Assembly (NCBI GenBank): GCA_017554145.1 | Contig: JAFZIZ010000013.1 | Span: 62,001 to 126,000, forward strand | From: Prevotella sp. | GTDB taxonomy: Bacteria > Bacteroidota > Bacteroidia > Bacteroidales > Bacteroidaceae | DNA: 64,000 nucleotides | Reading direction: 5' to 3' | Part shown: piece after piece, positions 26,866 to 35,100 of the stretch | Layout of the letters: every line of letters begins with the position of its first letter | Position numbering within the stretch: the first letter of the stretch is position 1 | The notes under the pieces: model-generated | What the model was told of the DNA's origin: nothing | Database searches by the model: none | The model's input: only the letters and a program-made list of their open reading frames with translations | Translations under genes and position numbers: made by a program

Positions 26866-28779
26866 ATGGGAAAGATTATTGGAATCGATTTAGGAACAAC
26901 TAACAGCTGTGTTGCCGTATTCGAAGGTAACGAGCCCGTTGTGATTGCCAACAGTGAAGGTAAGCGTACAACTCCTTCCGTCGTTGGTTTTGTGGAGAAT
27001 GGTGAGCGAAAGATTGGCGACCCCGCCAAGCGTCAGGCTATCACCAACCCCAAGAACACTGTTTACTCTATCAAGCGTTTCATGGGTGAGAACTGGCAGC
27101 AGACGGAGAAAGAAATCTCTCGCGTGCCTTATACCGTAGTCAATGAGGGTGGTTATCCTCGTGTTGACATCGACGGTCGTAAGTACACCCCACAGGAAAT
27201 CAGCGCTATGGTGCTGCAGAAGATGAAGAAGACAGCCGAGGACTATCTCGGACAGGAAGTAACGGATGCTGTCATCACCGTTCCTGCTTACTTCTCTGAC
27301 TCTCAGCGTCAGGCTACCAAGGAGGCTGGACAGATTGCAGGCCTGAATGTTCGCCGTATCGTCAATGAGCCTACTGCTGCTGCTCTGGCTTATGGTGTTG
27401 ATAAGGCCAACAAGGATATGAAGATTGCCGTCTTCGACCTCGGTGGTGGTACGTTCGATATCTCTATCCTCGAGTTTGGCGGTGGTGTGTTTGAGGTTCT
27501 TTCTACCAATGGTGATACCCACCTTGGTGGTGACGACTTCGACCAGGTCATCATCGACTGGCTCGTTCAGGAGTTCAAGAATGACGAGGGTGCTAACCTG
27601 AAGGACGATCCAATGGCTATGCAGCGTCTGAAGGAGGCTGCCGAGAAGGCCAAGATTGAGCTGTCAAGTTCTACTTCTACGGAAATCAACTTGCCGTATA
27701 TCATGCCAGTAGCCGGTGTGCCCAAGCACTTGGTAAAGACTTTGACTCGTGCAAAGTTCGAGCAGTTGGCTCACGACCTCATCCAGGCTTGTCTGGCTCC
27801 TTGTCAGAAGGCTATCGCTGATGCCAAACTGAGCACTGCCGATATCGACGAGGTCATCCTCGTAGGTGGTTCAAGCCGTATTCCTGCCGTTCAGGAACTC
27901 GTGAAGAACTACTTCGGTAAGGAGCCTTCAAAGGGTGTGAACCCCGATGAGGTAGTTGCCGTTGGTGCTTCTATCCAGGGTGCTATCCTGAACAAAGAAG
28001 GTGGTGTAGGCGACATCGTACTGCTCGACGTTACTCCGTTGACACTGGGTATCGAGACCATGGGTGGTGTAATGACCAAACTGATTGAGGCCAACACAAC
28101 CATTCCTTGCAAGAAGAGCGAGACATTCTCTACCGCTGCAGACAACCAGACAGAGGTAACCATCCACGTGCTGCAGGGTGAGCGCCCGATGGCTGCACAG
28201 AACAAGTCTATCGGTCAGTTCAACCTCACAGGTATCGCTCCCGCCCGTCGTGGTATTCCTCAGATTGAGGTTACTTTCGATATCGACGCTAATGGTATCT
28301 TGAAGGTTTCTGCCAAGGATAAGGCTACCGGTAAGGAGCAGGCTATCCGCATCGAGGCTTCGTCTGGTCTCTCTCAGGATGAGATCAACCGCATGAAGGC
28401 TGAGGCTGAGCAGAATGCCGAGAACGATAAGAAGGAGCGCGAGCGTGTTGACAAGCTGAATCAGGCTGACTCTATGATTTTCCAGACGGAGAATCAGTTG
28501 AAGGAGATTGGCGACAAGATTCCTGCAGAGCACAAGCCCGCTATCGAGAACGCCCTCCAGCAGTTGAAGGATGCCCACAAGGCTGGCGACATCGCTGCTA
28601 TCGACACTGCCATTGCTGCCCTTAACAATGCTTGGCAGACCGCTTCACAGCAGATGTACCAGGGTGCACAGGCAGGTCCTCAGCCCGGTCAGGACAATCC
28701 TTTCAACGGACAGCAGACTCAGCAGGAGGCTCCAAAAGATGAGAACATCCAGGATGCTGACTTCGAGGAGGTAAAATAA
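26866..28779 (+). CDS. dnaK: Chaperone DnaK (Hsp70)
   Basis: A 637-residue ATP-driven chaperone that binds unfolded segments with DnaJ and GrpE (not in the window). Seen: N-terminal [13 protein letters not shown], the second phosphate loop [14 protein letters not shown], the adenosine motif [13 protein letters not shown], the interdomain linker [13 protein letters not shown] and a Gln/Gly-rich disordered tail ending in DADFEEVK. Length is normal. No perfect TAnnTTTG box is found in the 90 bp upstream, so heat-shock or other control may differ from its neighbours. Codon choice is biased as in highly expressed genes. Confidence 0.98.
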   Translation: MGKIIGIDLGTTNSCVAVFEGNEPVVIANSEGKRTTPSVVGFVENGERKIGDPAKRQAITNPKNTVYSIKRFMGENWQQTEKEISRVPYTVVNEGGYPRVDIDGRKYTPQEISAMVLQKMKKTAEDYLGQEVTDAVITVPAYFSDSQRQATKEAGQIAGLNVRRIVNEPTAAALAYGVDKANKDMKIAVFDLGGGTFDISILEFGGGVFEVLSTNGDTHLGGDDFDQVIIDWLVQEFKNDEGANLKDDPMAMQRLKEAAEKAKIELSSSTSTEINLPYIMPVAGVPKHLVKTLTRAKFEQLAHDLIQACLAPCQKAIADAKLSTADIDEVILVGGSSRIPAVQELVKNYFGKEPSKGVNPDEVVAVGASIQGAILNKEGGVGDIVLLDVTPLTLGIETMGGVMTKLIEANTTIPCKKSETFSTAADNQTEVTIHVLQGERPMAAQNKSIGQFNLTGIAPARRGIPQIEVTFDIDANGILKVSAKDKATGKEQAIRIEASSGLSQDEINRMKAEAEQNAENDKKERERVDKLNQADSMIFQTENQLKEIGDKIPAEHKPAIENALQQLKDAHKAGDIAAIDTAIAALNNAWQTASQQMYQGAQAGPQPGQDNPFNGQQTQQEAPKDENIQDADFEEVK

Positions 28780-28793
28780 TAAACCCTTATTGA

Positions 28794-28832
28794 TAAAAAA
28801 AGCGTGTAGCTCATATGAGTTACACGCTTTTT
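28794..28832. terminator. Terminator between dnaK and the convergent subtilase gene
   Basis: AAAAAAGCGTGTA and TACACGCTTTTTT pair around a CTCATATGAGT centre. A and T runs on both sides make it usable in both directions. Confidence 0.85.
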
Positions 28833-28849
28833 TGTATATCTATATACAG

Positions 28850-31081
28850 TTAACGATGACGATAGATAACGGCACGTTTGTCGGCTGAGATATAAAGTCC
28901 CTGAGTCGATGGGATGACACGCTGTCCCTGAAGGTTGTAGTAAACACCCTCTTCGCGCTTTGACGGAAGGATTCTGATGCCCGTTGCCTTCTGGATATAG
29001 TCCACACCCTTCTTGGCGTTGATTTTACCATAGCCCCAGCGGATAGGATTCTTTGCGGTAAAGTCGTCGTTGTCGCACGAATTTGCCAGAACATCCTTTA
29101 TGTCGGCCAGCGTGAGTTTCGGATTAGCCTGCAGCCACAGGGCGATGATGCCCGCAACTGCGGGACACGCCATCGACGTACCGGACAGGCTTCCGTAGGG
29201 ATAGCCCTCCCACGTCATATCGTCGATGTAGGTTGGGCTTGGGTCGCCACAGTAGTGATTCAATGATGATACCACGTTGACACCGGGAGCACAGACGACG
29301 GGCTGGGTGACGTCGTTGAACATCTGGCCATAGCTGCTGAACGTGGCGATGTCGCCCAAGGTCTCTGTCGCCGTTGACTCTTCCTCGCTGTCTGCGGTGT
29401 TGGGGCGGGCAGTAGTGTTGGCGCACCATGCTCCCACGCTGATGACATCGGGCGTACTTGTCCAGTCGCTGGCCGAAATAAGGTCGTCGCCAACGATATA
29501 GCCCTCCCCGATGTATGGGACGAACCTGTAGTTCTTCTGCCACAGGTCAACGGTAGTTCCGGGTGCTCCTGTCACGGTGATAGTCAGGGCGTAGTGTTTT
29601 GTCCGCCCTTCTGCCGCTTTGCAGAAGGCGCTGGGCATGACTGTCATTTCCATCTTGCCGTTTCCCATCGTGCGGACGCTGAGCAGCACCTTGCCTCTGA
29701 AATATTTCTCCAATTCAGGATAGTCGGCCGTGTTGATGGTGACCATCTGGTCGGGGTCGCCAGGAGTTACTTTGATGACTGGTGATGACCAGGTGTTTTC
29801 TACGATATTCATATCATTGTCGCGAGCCACCAGATTGAGACGCAATCCGATTTCGCCGTTCTGACTTCCACGCGTATAGCCTCTTACCCATTCTGAGAAA
29901 TTATATACGAAGGAAGGCATAACGGGATCGTCGTCTTCAAATCCAGCCATGCCGGGAAAGACCGCCAGACCTACGCTAAACGATGGCTTGTCGTCAGCAA
30001 ACTGATATTGGGCGTGGTATTGGCTGCCGCCTTCGTTGCCACTGGAAAATACGGGTATGGCATATTTGGAAAGGGCTGAGATGGCCTCGGGCATAGCACC
30101 TGTACCGTCGTGAGGCCCCATGTGGCTACCGATGCTGGCACTCAGCACCATGGGCTGGTCGCTCTGCTGGGCGTAGGCACTGGCAAAGGCTATGTATAGC
30201 TCTACAATCTGGCTGACCTCGGATATATCGTTATAGTTGGGATCCTTCTGTCCGCCACCTCCAGCACCCGGGTCGGTCTCTGCAGCCGCTGCCTCCTCTT
30301 CGGTAAAGAGAGAGGCCATAGGCAGATAGACAATATCTGCCTCGGGAGCCATTCCGCCAAACCCCTGTGGCGACCTCGAACCAGCGGCAATACCCGTGGT
30401 ATGGCTGCCGTGCTCCAACGCCTTGGTGTCATAGACAAGCTTCGCGATGAGTTCAGGCGTGTCGAACACGCTGCCCGGAAACTCTATCTCACCAGCCACG
30501 GGATCGTTGAAGACAAACTTACGACCTTTGTCCGATAGCATATTATAGACGCACTTGATACGCGAACGCCCCTGGTCATCCTTGAAGGCAGGGTGATTGA
30601 AGTCCATGCCCATATCTATCACGCACACCGTTACGCCCTTGCCTGTAAGAGGTGTGGACACCTGAGAGGCGCTTCCGTCCACGAGGTCCACGCCAGTCGC
30701 CTGACGCGTCACATCGGTATTCAGTTCACCCTTATGGCCTACGTCTATGCGGAGTATGCCGTCCATCTGAGCGATGGTTTCCACCTTGTCGAGCGGCACC
30801 TGTATGATAGCCTGCTGTCCGATGCGCCCTCTGATGCTTGCGCCCTGCTTCCGCAGACGGGCATAGGTATCGGCAGCCCCTTCGTCAGCTACTTTCACGA
30901 CGAGCATAAGCATGGGTTGCTGTGCTGGCGCAGCTTTCTTTCCGTCTACCGTTGTGCGCTCCAGTTTTGCTTTCTGTTCAGCTATACGAATCATGGCGTC
31001 GGTAGTCAGCACGCTCTGTGCCTCCATTCCCAGGGCCAATGTCAGAAAGATAGTCAGAATAACGATTGCTTTTATCTTCAT
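28850..31081 (-). CDS. S8 family serine peptidase (subtilase), secreted
   Basis: A 743-residue protein from the ATG at 31081; a start eight codons upstream would spoil the signal peptide. Signal peptide cut near GMEAQ, then an inhibitor-like N-terminal region and the subtilase domain with a complete triad: Asp156 in VCVIDMGMD, His224 in EHGSHTTG and Ser636 in SGTSMACP. A non-catalytic insert separates His and Ser. The C-terminus carries the short VYYNLQGQRV ... GLYI tail common on exported Bacteroidales proteins. It probably degrades proteins outside the cell or on its surface. Confidence 0.9.
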   Translation of the reverse strand: MKIKAIVILTIFLTLALGMEAQSVLTTDAMIRIAEQKAKLERTTVDGKKAAPAQQPMLMLVVKVADEGAADTYARLRKQGASIRGRIGQQAIIQVPLDKVETIAQMDGILRIDVGHKGELNTDVTRQATGVDLVDGSASQVSTPLTGKGVTVCVIDMGMDFNHPAFKDDQGRSRIKCVYNMLSDKGRKFVFNDPVAGEIEFPGSVFDTPELIAKLVYDTKALEHGSHTTGIAAGSRSPQGFGGMAPEADIVYLPMASLFTEEEAAAAETDPGAGGGGQKDPNYNDISEVSQIVELYIAFASAYAQQSDQPMVLSASIGSHMGPHDGTGAMPEAISALSKYAIPVFSSGNEGGSQYHAQYQFADDKPSFSVGLAVFPGMAGFEDDDPVMPSFVYNFSEWVRGYTRGSQNGEIGLRLNLVARDNDMNIVENTWSSPVIKVTPGDPDQMVTINTADYPELEKYFRGKVLLSVRTMGNGKMEMTVMPSAFCKAAEGRTKHYALTITVTGAPGTTVDLWQKNYRFVPYIGEGYIVGDDLISASDWTSTPDVISVGAWCANTTARPNTADSEEESTATETLGDIATFSSYGQMFNDVTQPVVCAPGVNVVSSLNHYCGDPSPTYIDDMTWEGYPYGSLSGTSMACPAVAGIIALWLQANPKLTLADIKDVLANSCDNDDFTAKNPIRWGYGKINAKKGVDYIQKATGIRILPSKREEGVYYNLQGQRVIPSTQGLYISADKRAVIYRHR

Positions 31082-31271
31082 AAGTAATATTTTAGTGAAA
31101 CACATATTTAGATGATACGAAATAATTCCTTGAAATGCTGTCCGAAATTAGTTGTTTTTTTCGGCACAAACAAGAAAAAGCACCAATAATTAATCTTTTT
31201 GTCCCAAAACCGATGTTTTTTAAGACATATTAATAATTATAGAACTTTCCCCACATCATATTCCATTTTGC

Positions 31272-31715
31272 TTACCAGTCGTAGTCATCGACATAATTGT
31301 CAAAGGTCACCTCTCCCGTCCACCCATTTTCTCGGAACAGGTCGCGGATATCCTCCTGCAAGGCAGGTGGAATAAGACGCGAACCATTACGATACTCAAA
31401 ATAGTATGTGCGATTGGTTAGTCCAATCACACCATGACGGACAGCGGGTTCCACACGTCTAGGCATATCACTCGTAAAGATGTTCATCATACCCTTGGCA
31501 AAGCGTACCTTCTGGTCGTTGCGAAACATCGGGCAATTGATAGTCGCTACACCTTCGAAATGTGGATTGACACACATATAGGAACTATAGGTATGTGGTA
31601 CATACTGCCCTGCAAGCCATCGCAGACACTGGGAGCGCAACGGGCACTCATCGACATAACATACAGTGTAGCCATTCTTGGCTTTCTCCATCAATAATTC
31701 TTTCTTGACGCTCAT
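31272..31715 (-). CDS. Small cysteine-containing protein resembling DUF6078
   Basis: A 147-residue soluble protein. The first half has a Cys pattern CYVDECPLRSQC ... CVN ... CP that could bind a metal or Fe-S cluster; the second half holds an Arg-rich segment (MPRRVEPAVRHG) and an acidic end. I recall this as DUF6078 of Bacteroidales, a family without known function. A promoter box (31819-31826) with a perfect 9-bp-arm palindrome at the expected start of transcription gives a leader of roughly 95 nt. It lies next to the accessory region. Confidence 0.65.
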   Translation of the reverse strand: MSVKKELLMEKAKNGYTVCYVDECPLRSQCLRWLAGQYVPHTYSSYMCVNPHFEGVATINCPMFRNDQKVRFAKGMMNIFTSDMPRRVEPAVRHGVIGLTNRTYYFEYRNGSRLIPPALQEDIRDLFRENGWTGEVTFDNYVDDYDW

Positions 31716-31799
31716 AATTTCTATGTTTATAAAATTGTTTTTTGTTGGTTCTTCATGGTGTGTTTCCAGTGTTTTCCATGAATCCAGTTTCCATTCTCA

Positions 31800-31818
31800 C
31801 AGTGTTCATTGAACACTG
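31800..31818. promoter_or_regulatory. Palindrome at the transcription start of the DUF6078-like gene
   Basis: CAGTGTTCA and TGAACACTG flank a single T. It abuts the -7 box, so a bound repressor would block the promoter; it could equally form a 5' hairpin in the mRNA. Confidence 0.55.
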
Positions 31819-31826
31819 CAAAGGTA
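31819..31826 (-). promoter_or_regulatory. -7 promoter box (TACCTTTG) for the DUF6078-like gene
   Basis: TACCTTTG on the minus strand, about 100 nt before the ATG at 31715. Confidence 0.6.
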
Positions 31827-32205
31827 CAAAATTTAACATGCGGTTTGCAAGTCTTTTCAATTAAAATATGTAAAAATATCACCAAGTGAGGGACTGTCCT
31901 CAAAAATGTGAGGGACTTTTCGAGTCAACGTGAAATAAAATTAAGTTTAACCCAAGTCAACCCTTATCGCAAGTAGGACTCCTAGTAGTCAACTAAAATC
32001 GTTAAACTACAGGCTATCGTATAGTTCGATTACTTCAAACGATGAGTCCGTAGGCTTCGGACTCTCAGTCCGTAACTAACGGACTGGCAGTCCGACGGGA
32101 CGTACTAAAAGATACTATTCAAGTATTCCACATAAATACTAATGCCAATATTTAGCCTTTATAATAAAAAAGGGCAAAGGCTCGCAAGTTTCCAGTATTA
32201 TTTAG
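31827..32205. other. Gene-free stretch with repeated short inverted motifs
   Basis: No convincing gene in about 380 bp. It holds two copies of GAGGGACT (around 31886 and 31911), several AGTCAAC copies, an ATCGTT/AACGAT inverted pair around 31997-32042 and the AGTCCG/CGGACT array at 32044-32094. It may be an RNA leader, a remnant of a mobile element or a protein-binding region. Confidence 0.5.
32044..32094. repeat. Five alternating inverted copies of AGTCCG
   Basis: In order: GAGTCCG (32044-32050), CGGACTC (32058-32064), CAGTCCG (32066-32072), CGGACTG (32080-32086) and CAGTCCG (32088-32094). Any neighbouring pair can form a hairpin, so the array can switch between pairings. Confidence 0.85.
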
Positions 32206-32213
32206 TATATTTG
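32206..32213 (+). promoter_or_regulatory. -7 promoter box (TATATTTG) for the DUF4298 gene
   Basis: Matches TAnnTTTG; about 47 nt before the preferred ATG at 32261. Confidence 0.6.
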
Positions 32214-32260
32214 CATCGAAATGTTGGATGAGATTAGGAAAGAAAAAGAACTATATTTCC

Positions 32261-32551
32261 ATGAAACAGATAGAAAGAATCAAGACGATGGAGCAACATC
32301 TGGATCGAGTTTCGCAGGCAGTGATGAAACTGTCGTCAGCACTCGATGAGTATACTGAGGCGCAGGAGGCACTTCGTGAATTGGAGTCTTATTATAGTAG
32401 TGATGAATGGAAACAGGACTTTGCTGATGACGAGGCAGGGCTGTTACCAAAGGACTTGAAGCGTGGTGTCCTCAGCGAAGATGCTATCTGGAATGTGTTG
32501 GAAGATAGCCGTAATATCAATACACGTATGGAAGAAGTGCTAAACATTTAG
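32261..32551 (+). CDS. DUF4298 family small protein
   Basis: A 96-residue protein from the ATG at 32261 (MKQIERIKTMEQ); an ATG at 32228 in the same frame would add a basic stretch not seen in the family as I recall it. The N-terminal half is a predicted coiled coil, followed by the family hallmark YYSSDEWKQDFADDEAG and then LPKDLKRGVLSEDAI. Soluble, function unknown. Transcribed alone. The structured RNA starts about 100 bp downstream. Confidence 0.82.
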   Translation: MKQIERIKTMEQHLDRVSQAVMKLSSALDEYTEAQEALRELESYYSSDEWKQDFADDEAGLLPKDLKRGVLSEDAIWNVLEDSRNINTRMEEVLNI

Positions 32552-32641
32552 TTTTTTCAATGAAATCCACTTTCGGTGTGAATTCAACATTTATCCGAAT
32601 AAAAAAATATTGAATTCCTTGCGACTTTCAAATTAATTCTT

Positions 32642-32649
32642 TATTTTTG
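32642..32649 (+). promoter_or_regulatory. -7 promoter box (TATTTTTG) of the structured RNA
   Basis: Exact TAnnTTTG match; transcription should begin around 32655, just before the first hairpin. Confidence 0.7.
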
Positions 32650-32654
32650 CACTT

Positions 32655-32880
32655 GAACACTGGCGCGAAGCCTCAGTGGAGGTGCCAGTGTAACTTTCGT
32701 GGAATATTAACATAGCGTTAGTGCTATATTCGGTGATGTCCCTGAACCTAGGAAATTCATAAGACACTCACAGAACGAATAAGTACCAGCGTCTACGCGA
32801 TAGCGTGGACGGGACTTATCTCTGTGATGGGTTTTCCTAGGACCTTGGGGCATCGATAAGCGCCTTTCCGCGCTTCTTTG
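32655..32880 (+). ncRNA. Structured non-coding RNA (6S-like / Bacteroidales-1-like candidate)
   Basis: About 225 nt with a promoter box in front and a terminator hairpin at the end. Hairpin 1: CACTGGC (32658-32664) with GCCAGTG (32684-32690). Hairpin 2: ATAGC (32712-32716) with GCTAT (32723-32727). Then a long rod: GATGTCCC (32735-32742) with GGGGCATC (32847-32854), CCTAGGAAA (32747-32755) with TTTTCCTAGG (32832-32841), an uneven bubble, TCACAGA (32768-32774) with TCTGTGA (32821-32827), AAGT with ACTT, CGTC (32790-32793) with GACG. The rod with a bubble recalls 6S RNA, and the promoter-to-terminator unit recalls the Bacteroidales-1 motif. Either name is inference. A leader of the downstream operon is the alternative. 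Confidence 0.75.
32858..32880 (+). terminator. Terminator of the structured RNA
   Basis: AAGCGC (32858-32863) pairs with GCGCTT (32870-32875), followed by CTTTG. The T run is weak, so read-through into the operon at 32960 is possible; no TAnnTTTG box is seen between. Confidence 0.55.
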
Positions 32881-32959
32881 TGTCCTAAGGTTCTATGTTT
32901 TGAACCCATTATCATCCGAACAGATAGTCCTTTCGCCTAAAACAATTAATGATAAACTT

Positions 32960-34774
32960 ATGGCAGAAGAGTTACAGAAGGCGTTAGACTTATGTAATAA
33001 GAATGAGTTTGACAAGGCTCTACCTCTACTTGAAGAGATAGTAAAAACTAATCCTCAGGAATCTGAGGCTTGGCGTGTATTGGCTCAAATTCACTGGAAC
33101 TATATGCATGAACCAGACAAGGCATATGATGAATTGATAGAGGCTCTTCGGTGTGAGCCAAAAAACATATGGGCTCTTGTGTTAATGGGGAATCTGTTAA
33201 CAAAAGAGATGAATGATCCCGAGCATGCCAAGGAGTATTATGATAAAGTTTTGGAATATCATCCAGACAATGCTATAGCCCTAAACAATATTGGTGCAAC
33301 ATATATGGAGCGCAAAGACTATGAGGGGGCATTACCTTATTTGGAGAAAGCAATGTCAATTGATGATTCATATGCCAATTCTTATTATGGTTTAGGTCTT
33401 TGCTATTATAAACTCGGTAGGTTGGAAGATGCTTTTGAGATTTGTCATAAAGGATCTTTAAGGTCATCAGACCGCCCAGAAAATCCTGCTGTACGTGAAG
33501 AATTGGTTAAACTTTACGTCACTGTGGCAAAAGACTATGCAGATAAAACCAATTATATTAATGTATGGAAAGGCATCAAGGATGAACTCGAAGCAGTTGA
33601 CCATATCAACATTCGTTTTGCCGAAGATAAAGATATCAATGTATTAGCCAAGTTGGAGTATGCTCCTCTACATGCAGCAAAGGAACATGTAATAAGGTAT
33701 AACCCCTATAAAGACTTTGTAGAGCACCTGTTTATTCATGAAATGATGCACTTGAAGATGAGTCAACAAGCAACAAAAGCAAATAGGGGAAAGGCTGTTG
33801 TCAGTTCGGAGAATACAAGGAATGCATTTAAAAGGCGTTATCAGAGATTCATGCAGAACACACATAGCCATATTCCCGCCTCTGAAATGAACAAGGTAAT
33901 ATCTGGACTTGCTGATGGATTAGGTCTTCAGTTGATGAACTGCCCACTTGATTTGTTTGTTGAGCATAGTATCTATACAGACTACAAGATTGTACGACCT
34001 ATCCAACTGCTGTCTCTTTTCCATATGGAACAGGATAATATCAACGCCGTTAAGCAAACTGCCGCTAATGGGTTCTTTCCTAAAGAGATAGTTTATGCCA
34101 ATAAGGTTATGAATATCGTTACAAGCATGCACTTTAAGGACATGTATGGTATTAATCTTATAGGTCAATATCGTCCAACGAAACAAGAATTAGATCATGC
34201 AAAAGATCTCTATGAAGAGTTCAAGGCATATCTGAATACATACAAAGCAGGAGATGAATATGAGATGCTTGAATATTTCGTGCAGTCTTTCAAGATGGAT
34301 GAGCTTGTAGAGATTGTAGACGAGAATCAGGTAACAGCAAGTATGAAAGCAAATCTCTCAATGAAAAGTGATTTGAAAGATTTGGCAGAAGGTGCCTTGT
34401 CTGAAGAAGATGCAGATGTTGCAAACGCTCAATTTGCCTTGAATCACCAAGACGGAGCAGACCCAACAGAGACGATGATGATGTCAATGTATATGTTGGG
34501 AGCAATGGAATACTTTGACACCCTTGATTCCAGTGATGTACATCGCATTGCTTTAGAAATAGCAATGGTAGGTGTAAAAGGAATCAACCCGAAAGGGAAA
34601 TATTCGATAAAGTCAATTCCAGATAAGGAGTTTGGCGGATATGAGTTTTTAGCCTATTATTATGTTAGTTGGGCTCGTGCTATCCCCGAGAAACTCAATC
34701 ATCTTGGTTTACCTTTCTCAAAGGCATATGATTCAGCATTGCAGATGTATAATACAAAGAAAGGAAAGAAATGA
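32960..34774 (+). CDS. TPR protein with zinc-protease-like HExxH motif, first gene of candidate defence operon
   Basis: A 604-residue protein from the ATG at 32960; the frame extends 20 codons up to a TTG at 32900 but that segment looks like leader. Residues 1-170 hold at least four TPR units (EFDKALPLLEEIVKTNP, YDELIEALRCEPKN, AKEYYDKVLEYHPDN, YEGALPYLEKAMSID). A HEMMH motif follows (His260, Glu261, His264), typical of zinc peptidases, with a later conserved-looking NCPLDLFVEH that could give a third ligand. No signal peptide, so cytosolic. Its stop overlaps the next ATG by 4 bp. The gene is more A+T-rich than the housekeeping genes. I do not recognise the exact family; protease activity is inferred. 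Confidence 0.75.
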   Translation: MAEELQKALDLCNKNEFDKALPLLEEIVKTNPQESEAWRVLAQIHWNYMHEPDKAYDELIEALRCEPKNIWALVLMGNLLTKEMNDPEHAKEYYDKVLEYHPDNAIALNNIGATYMERKDYEGALPYLEKAMSIDDSYANSYYGLGLCYYKLGRLEDAFEICHKGSLRSSDRPENPAVREELVKLYVTVAKDYADKTNYINVWKGIKDELEAVDHINIRFAEDKDINVLAKLEYAPLHAAKEHVIRYNPYKDFVEHLFIHEMMHLKMSQQATKANRGKAVVSSENTRNAFKRRYQRFMQNTHSHIPASEMNKVISGLADGLGLQLMNCPLDLFVEHSIYTDYKIVRPIQLLSLFHMEQDNINAVKQTAANGFFPKEIVYANKVMNIVTSMHFKDMYGINLIGQYRPTKQELDHAKDLYEEFKAYLNTYKAGDEYEMLEYFVQSFKMDELVEIVDENQVTASMKANLSMKSDLKDLAEGALSEEDADVANAQFALNHQDGADPTETMMMSMYMLGAMEYFDTLDSSDVHRIALEIAMVGVKGINPKGKYSIKSIPDKEFGGYEFLAYYYVSWARAIPEKLNHLGLPFSKAYDSALQMYNTKKGKK

Positions 34775-35100
34775 GCGACTTAGAAGAACTTCGTCAGGCT
34801 ATCGTTAAGTTCACACAAGAACGAGATTGGGATCAATTTCATAATGGAAAGGATTTAGCTCTTGCACTATCTATTGAAGCAGCAGAACTGAATGAGGCTT
34901 TCTTATGGAAAGAAGCAAAAGACGTAAATGTGGAAAAAGTTAAGGAAGAGCTTGCTGATATCATTAATTACTCCATTTTGATAGCAGACAAGTATAACCT
35001 TGATATCAAGCAAATAGTCCTCGATAAAATAAGGAGAAATGCCGAAAAGTATCCTGTAGATAAAGCCTACGGGAGCGCAAAGAAATATAATGAGTTATGA
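34771..35100 (+). CDS. MazG/dCTPase-like nucleotide pyrophosphohydrolase
   Basis: A 109-residue all-helical protein of the RS21-C6/DCTPP1 branch of the MazG superfamily, which hydrolyses (d)NTPs to (d)NMP and pyrophosphate. Seen: RDWDQFHNGKDLALALSIEAAEL with the metal ligands Glu36 and Glu39, EELADI with Glu60 and Asp63, and the KIRRNAEKYPVDKAYG end typical of the branch. It overlaps both neighbours by 4 bp (ATGA), so it is made in step with the TPR/HExxH and nuclease-helicase proteins. In this setting it may lower or guard nucleotide pools during attack (inference). Confidence 0.88.
   Translation: MSDLEELRQAIVKFTQERDWDQFHNGKDLALALSIEAAELNEAFLWKEAKDVNVEKVKEELADIINYSILIADKYNLDIKQIVLDKIRRNAEKYPVDKAYGSAKKYNEL

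Noticed and set aside
32221-32350. Overlapping short frame starting at the ATG of 32221
   Set aside because: About 42 codons in another frame over the DUF4298 gene; no support beyond the start codon.
32960-34774. ImmA/IrrE-type repressor protease
   Set aside because: The HExxH motif lies behind TPRs in a long chain without the ImmA fold signature or a neighbouring ImmR-like repressor.
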